Shown here: positions 60,824 through 64,000 of the stretch, piece by piece
Position numbering within the stretch: position 1 is the first letter of the stretch
Layout of the letters: each line of letters starts with the position of its first letter
Assembly: GCF_002847285.1 (NCBI RefSeq)
Contig: NZ_CP025407.1
Coordinates: 7,071,001 to 7,135,000, forward strand
DNA length: 64,000 nucleotides
Source: Streptomyces sp. CMB-StM0423
GTDB lineage: Bacteria; Actinomycetota; Actinomycetes; Streptomycetales; Streptomycetaceae
Direction of reading: 5' to 3'
Notes under the pieces: model-generated
Database searches by the model: none
Seen by the model: the letters and a program-made list of their open reading frames with translations, nothing else
Told to the model about the DNA's origin: nothing
Translations under genes and position numbers: made by a program

Positions 60824-60852
60824 GCGCACCCGCCGCCACCGTGCCCGTACGC

Positions 60853-60886
60853 GACCGGGCCCCCGCCGCACGGCGGGGGCCCGGTC
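60853..60886. terminator. Bidirectional terminator between relA and the DUF349 gene
   Basis: A perfect 15-bp stem (GACCGGGCCCCCGCC with GGCGGGGGCCCGGTC) around GCAC occupies the 96-base gap between convergent genes. Confidence 0.8.
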
Positions 60887-60919
60887 ACGTACCGGCTGGT
60901 GTCAGCCTTCCCGGCCCTC

Positions 60920-62149
60920 TCAGCCGCCGAACTCCCGCAGGCCCTTGAGCGCCTGGTCGAGCAGCGCCTGCCGGCCCTCCAGCTCACGGGCCAGCTTGTC
61001 GGCCTTGGCCGCGTTGCCCTGCGCCCGCGCCTGCTCGATCTGCCGGTGCAGCTTGTCGACGGCGTCCTGCAACTGCCCCGTCAGCCCCTCGGCGCGCGCC
61101 CGCGCCTCCGGGTTCGTACGGCGCCACTCGGCCTCCTCCGCCTCGCCGATGGACCGCTCCACGGCGTGCATCCGGGCCTCGATCTTCGTCCGGGCGTCCC
61201 GCGGCACGTGCCCGATGGCCTCCCACCGCTCGTTGATCGAGCGGAAGGCGCCCCTGGCGGACTTGAGGTCGGTGACCGGCAGCAGCTTCTCCGCCTCCGC
61301 CACCAGCTCCTCCTTGCGCGTCAGGTTCTCGCGCTGCTCGTGGTCGCGCTCGGCGAAGACCTCGCTGCGGGCCTGGAAGAAGACGTCCTGCGCGCCGCGG
61401 AAGCGGGACCACAGGTCCTCCTCCTGGTCGCGCTGCGCACGGCCGGCGGCCTTCCAGTCCGCCATCAGCTCGCGGTAGCGGGCGGCCGTCGGCCCCCACT
61501 CGCGGGAGCCGGAGAGCGCCTCCGCCTCCTCCACCAGCTTCTCCTTGCGCCGCCTGGCCTCCTCGCGCTGGGCGTCGAGCGACGCGAAGTGCGCCTTGCG
61601 GCGCTTGGAGAACGCCGAGCGCGCGTGGCTGAAGCGGTGCCACAGCTCGTCGTCGCTCCTGCGGTCCAGCCGCGGCAGACCCTTCCAGGTCTCCACCAGC
61701 TCCCGCAGCCGCTCGCCGGCCGCGCGCCACTGCTCGCTCTGCGCCAGCTCCTCCGCCTCGGCGACCACCGCCTCCTTGGACTCGCGCACCTCCTGCTGGT
61801 GCTTGTTCTTGGCCGCCTTGCGCTCCTCCTGACGGGCGCCGACGGCCTCCACCAGCCGGTCGAGCCGCGCCGTCAGCGCCTCCAGGTCACCGACCGCGTG
61901 CGCCTCCGAGACCTGCGCGCGCAGGTGCTCGATGGCGGTGCTGGCGTCCTTGGTGGACAGGTCGGTGGTCTGCACCCGGCGCTCGAGGAGGCCGATCTCC
62001 ACGACCAGGCCCTCGTACTTGCGCTTGAAGTAGGCGAGCGCCTCCTCGGCCGAGCCCGCCTGCCAGGAGCCGACGACTCGTTCGCCGTCGGCGGTACGCA
62101 CGTACACGGTGCCCGTCTCGTCGACCCGGCCCCATGGGTCGCTGCTCAC
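60920..62149 (-). CDS. DUF349 coiled-coil protein
   Basis: A 409-residue protein made mostly of charged helices with repeated DUF349 units (WHRFSHARSAFSKRRKAHF; WSRFRGAQDVFFQARSEVF; WEAIGHVPRDARTKIEARM), each about 70 residues, with heptad-like patterns. The N-terminal 60 residues (MSSDPWGRVDETGTVYVRT) form a small beta domain. The repeats resemble nucleic-acid- or ribosome-associated helical hairpins, but the function is not settled. The ATG gives the standard length. The gene is convergent with relA. Confidence 0.85.
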   Translation of the reverse strand: MSSDPWGRVDETGTVYVRTADGERVVGSWQAGSAEEALAYFKRKYEGLVVEIGLLERRVQTTDLSTKDASTAIEHLRAQVSEAHAVGDLEALTARLDRLVEAVGARQEERKAAKNKHQQEVRESKEAVVAEAEELAQSEQWRAAGERLRELVETWKGLPRLDRRSDDELWHRFSHARSAFSKRRKAHFASLDAQREEARRRKEKLVEEAEALSGSREWGPTAARYRELMADWKAAGRAQRDQEEDLWSRFRGAQDVFFQARSEVFAERDHEQRENLTRKEELVAEAEKLLPVTDLKSARGAFRSINERWEAIGHVPRDARTKIEARMHAVERSIGEAEEAEWRRTNPEARARAEGLTGQLQDAVDKLHRQIEQARAQGNAAKADKLARELEGRQALLDQALKGLREFGG

Positions 62150-62379
62150 AGCGCCTCCTCACATGACGCCCCGCGGGCCCGGCAGCCCGGCGGCGTCTTC
62201 CACAGTTGTCTGCGGCCGGAAAGGGGATGGGGTACCGGATCCGGCCGATCCGGCGGCGGGCGAAAGCGACTGCCGCCGGCACCCCCGCACCTGCACAACG
62301 CCAACATAGGCGAACGGCGGGCCGGCTGTCCGCATCCCGCGCGAGACCAATCCCGTAACGACGCGGGGCCGGCCGTGGC

Positions 62380-63234
62380 TCAGCGGTCGGTCTCCTGCTC
62401 CTTGGTGCCCTCGGTGACGGTCGCCTTGTCGATGACCACCGTCGCGTTCGGGGCGGTGTTGCCCGTCTGCGGGTCCTGCGGCTGCGCGCCGGCCTCGGCG
62501 ATGGTCTTGACCGTGGCCGTGCCCTCGTCGGTGAGCTGACCGAACGGCGTGTAGTTCGGGGGCAGCGGGCTGTCCTGGTAGACGAGGAAGAACTGGCTGC
62601 CGCCGGAGTCCTTCTGACCGGTGTTGGCCATCGCCACGGTGCCCGCGGGGTACGTCCCGCCCTTGACCGCCTTGTCCTTGAGGTTCTCGTCCGGGATCGT
62701 GTAGCCGGGGCCGCCCTGGCCGGTGCCGGCCGGGTCGCCGCACTGCAGCACGAAGATGCCGGACTCCTGACCGGTCAGCCGGTGGCACGGGCTGTGGTCG
62801 AAGTAGCCCTCGTCGGCGAGGAAGCGCATGTTGTTCACCGTGTGCGGCGCCTTGCCCGCGTCCATCTCGATGCCGATGTCGCCACAGGTGGTCGACAGCG
62901 TCATCGTGTACGTCGCCGAGTCGTCGATGCCGAGCTTCGGCTCCTTCTTCCACGTCTTGTCCGACGGCTTGCCCTTCTCCGGCTTGCCGCAGGGGTCGTG
63001 CGCCTTCTCCGGGCTCGCGCTGGGCGCCGCGGCGTCGTCCTTCTTCTTGTCGTCGTCGTCCGACCCGAAGCCCGTGGCCGCCGCGACCGTGACGGCGGTG
63101 ATCACCACCACGAGCGGGGCGGCGATGATCGCCGCGAGCTTCCGGTTGTGCTTTCTGCGGTCGGCGCGCCTGCGCTGCTGCCGCTCGTACTTGTCCCGGG
63201 CGAGCTGCCGCCTCCGCTGGTCCCTGCTGACCAC
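62380..63234 (-). CDS. Membrane-anchored cyclophilin-type peptidyl-prolyl isomerase
   Basis: A 284-residue protein. A basic N-terminus (SRDQRRRQLARDKYERQQRR) precedes one membrane helix (about 33-55), then an acidic linker and a cyclophilin domain (about 110-275) with HTVNNMRFLADEGYFD, CHRLTGQESGIFVLQCGDP and SGGSQFFLVYQDSPLPPNYTPFG. The catalytic Arg of the HRL block and the downstream FxxQ-like strand are present. It would assist folding of exported proteins at the outer membrane face. The GTG start has AGGGAG 9 bases upstream. Confidence 0.9.
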   Translation of the reverse strand: MVSRDQRRRQLARDKYERQQRRRADRRKHNRKLAAIIAAPLVVVITAVTVAAATGFGSDDDDKKKDDAAAPSASPEKAHDPCGKPEKGKPSDKTWKKEPKLGIDDSATYTMTLSTTCGDIGIEMDAGKAPHTVNNMRFLADEGYFDHSPCHRLTGQESGIFVLQCGDPAGTGQGGPGYTIPDENLKDKAVKGGTYPAGTVAMANTGQKDSGGSQFFLVYQDSPLPPNYTPFGQLTDEGTATVKTIAEAGAQPQDPQTGNTAPNATVVIDKATVTEGTKEQETDR

Positions 63235-63427
63235 CGCGTCTTCTCCCTCAAGTCGCTGCCACACGCGTTCGTGGACCGGAATTCCGTGTGCCGTACCGTA
63301 TATCGATTCGCTGCCGGATGAGGAGCGCCGGTAGTCTCGGTACGGCCGCAATTCCGGGGCCGCCGCCGGCCGTGCGGCTCCCGGCGGCGGCACACATCCG
63401 ACGAGATCCGACAGGTGAAGGACGATC

Positions 63428-64000
63428 GTGCTCATTGCCGGGTTCCCCGCGGGCGCATGGGGCACCAACTGTTATCTCCTCGCCCCGGCCGCCGGGGAGG
63501 AGTGCGTGATCGTCGACCCCGGGCACCGGGCGGCGGACGGCGTCGCGGAGGCCGTCGCCAAGCACCGGCTGAAGCCGGTCGCAGTGGTGCTCACCCACGG
63601 GCACCTCGACCACGTCGCCTCGGTGATCCCCGTCTGCGGCGCCCACGACGTGCCCGCCTGGATCCACCCCGCCGACCGGTACATGCTCGCCGACCCGGAG
63701 AAGGCGCTCGGCATGGCCGTCGGGGCGCCGCTGCTCGGCGACCTGACCGTGGGCGAGCCGGACGACGTGGCCGAGCTCGCCGACGGCGCCGAGCTGGAGC
63801 TGGCCGGGCTGAGCCTCACGGTCGCGCACGCGCCGGGCCATACCAAGGGGTCGGTGACCTTCCGGCTGCCCGAGCAGCAGGATGTGCCGCAGGTCCTCTT
63901 CTCGGGCGACCTGCTCTTCGCCGGCTCCATCGGCCGCACCGACCTGCCCGGCGGCGACAGCGCCGAGATCCTGGAGTCGCTGGCCCGCGTGTGCCTGCCG
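63428..64000 (+). CDS. Metallo-beta-lactamase-fold hydrolase (glyoxalase II-like), truncated by the window
   Basis: The first 191 codons of a gene that continues past base 64000. The zinc-binding motif THGHLDH (about 56-62) and the later strands APGHTKGS (about 137-144) and FSGDLLF (about 158-164) are the glyoxalase II/RNase Z-like pattern of the MBL fold. It probably hydrolyses an acyl-thioester or small ester; the substrate is unknown. The GTG start has GAAGGA 6 bases upstream. It is divergent from the cyclophilin gene, with 193 bases between them. Confidence 0.88.
   Translation, partial: MLIAGFPAGAWGTNCYLLAPAAGEECVIVDPGHRAADGVAEAVAKHRLKPVAVVLTHGHLDHVASVIPVCGAHDVPAWIHPADRYMLADPEKALGMAVGAPLLGDLTVGEPDDVAELADGAELELAGLSLTVAHAPGHTKGSVTFRLPEQQDVPQVLFSGDLLFAGSIGRTDLPGGDSAEILESLARVCLP

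Overview
This window is chromosomal core sequence from a Streptomyces or very close relative. The evidence is the very high GC with strong third-position bias, frequent GTG starts with purine-rich ribosome sites, a near-canonical SsgB (the sporulation-division protein found only in morphologically complex actinomycetes), a phosphatidylinositol-mannoside operon, and the gene order thrS / HIT / pgsA-patA-pimA / pdxST / yebC / ruvCAB / yajC-secD-secF-apt-relA, which from memory is the conserved Streptomyces order. I see no phage, transposon, CRISPR or antibiotic cluster.

Region by region. 1-5.8 kb: the tail of an HtrA-like protease followed by an OmpR/HK two-component pair, an acyltransferase, a Tat-exported glycerophosphodiester phosphodiesterase, a GNAT protein and two overlapping membrane-protein genes. 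5.8-9.6 kb: a methionine ABC transporter (MetN plus a protein in which the permease and the binding protein are fused), preceded by a 570-base leader with a perfect palindrome, a Cys/Met-rich leader peptide and hairpins. 9.7-17.5 kb: cobalamin/siroheme genes (CbiET-type CobL, a giant BluB-CobT fusion, CysG). 17.5-25.3 kb: SPOUT methylase, Ser/Thr kinase, small proteins, a kinase-fold protein, a secreted alpha-lytic-type protease behind a LacI-type operator, and an Eis-type acetyltransferase. 22.4-25.7 kb also holds four tRNA genes (Val, Val, Cys, Gly). 25.9-34.4 kb: pabB-pabC, acetyltransferase, DsbA-like protein, membrane proteins, CGNR zinc-finger protein, ssgB with a BldD-like box, tRNA-Val(CAC), a DnaQ-like exonuclease and an uncharacterised protein.

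34.5-45.1 kb: thrS, a HIT hydrolase, an uncharacterised Gly-tailed protein, a divergent trans-sulfuration enzyme / MocR regulator pair, a large membrane protein and an EF-G-like GTPase with degenerate G motifs. 45.3-48.7 kb: pgsA-patA-pimA plus a LemA-like gene, translationally coupled, making phosphatidylinositol mannosides. 48.9-60.8 kb: PLP synthase (pdxS-pdxT), YebC, the Holliday-junction set ruvC-ruvA-ruvB, the Sec accessory set yajC-secD-secF, apt and bifunctional relA. 60.9-64 kb: a DUF349 coiled-coil protein, a membrane-anchored cyclophilin and a truncated metallo-beta-lactamase-fold hydrolase.

The most interesting locus is the methionine transporter. An extended -10 sits 7 bases before a leaderless 28-codon leader ending in Cys-Met-Cys-Arg-Met, encoded with rare TGT and CGA codons. 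A 17-bp palindrome lies upstream and hairpins lie downstream, and the genes that follow encode a MetN with its methionine-sensing NIL domain and a one-piece MetI-MetQ protein lacking a lipobox.
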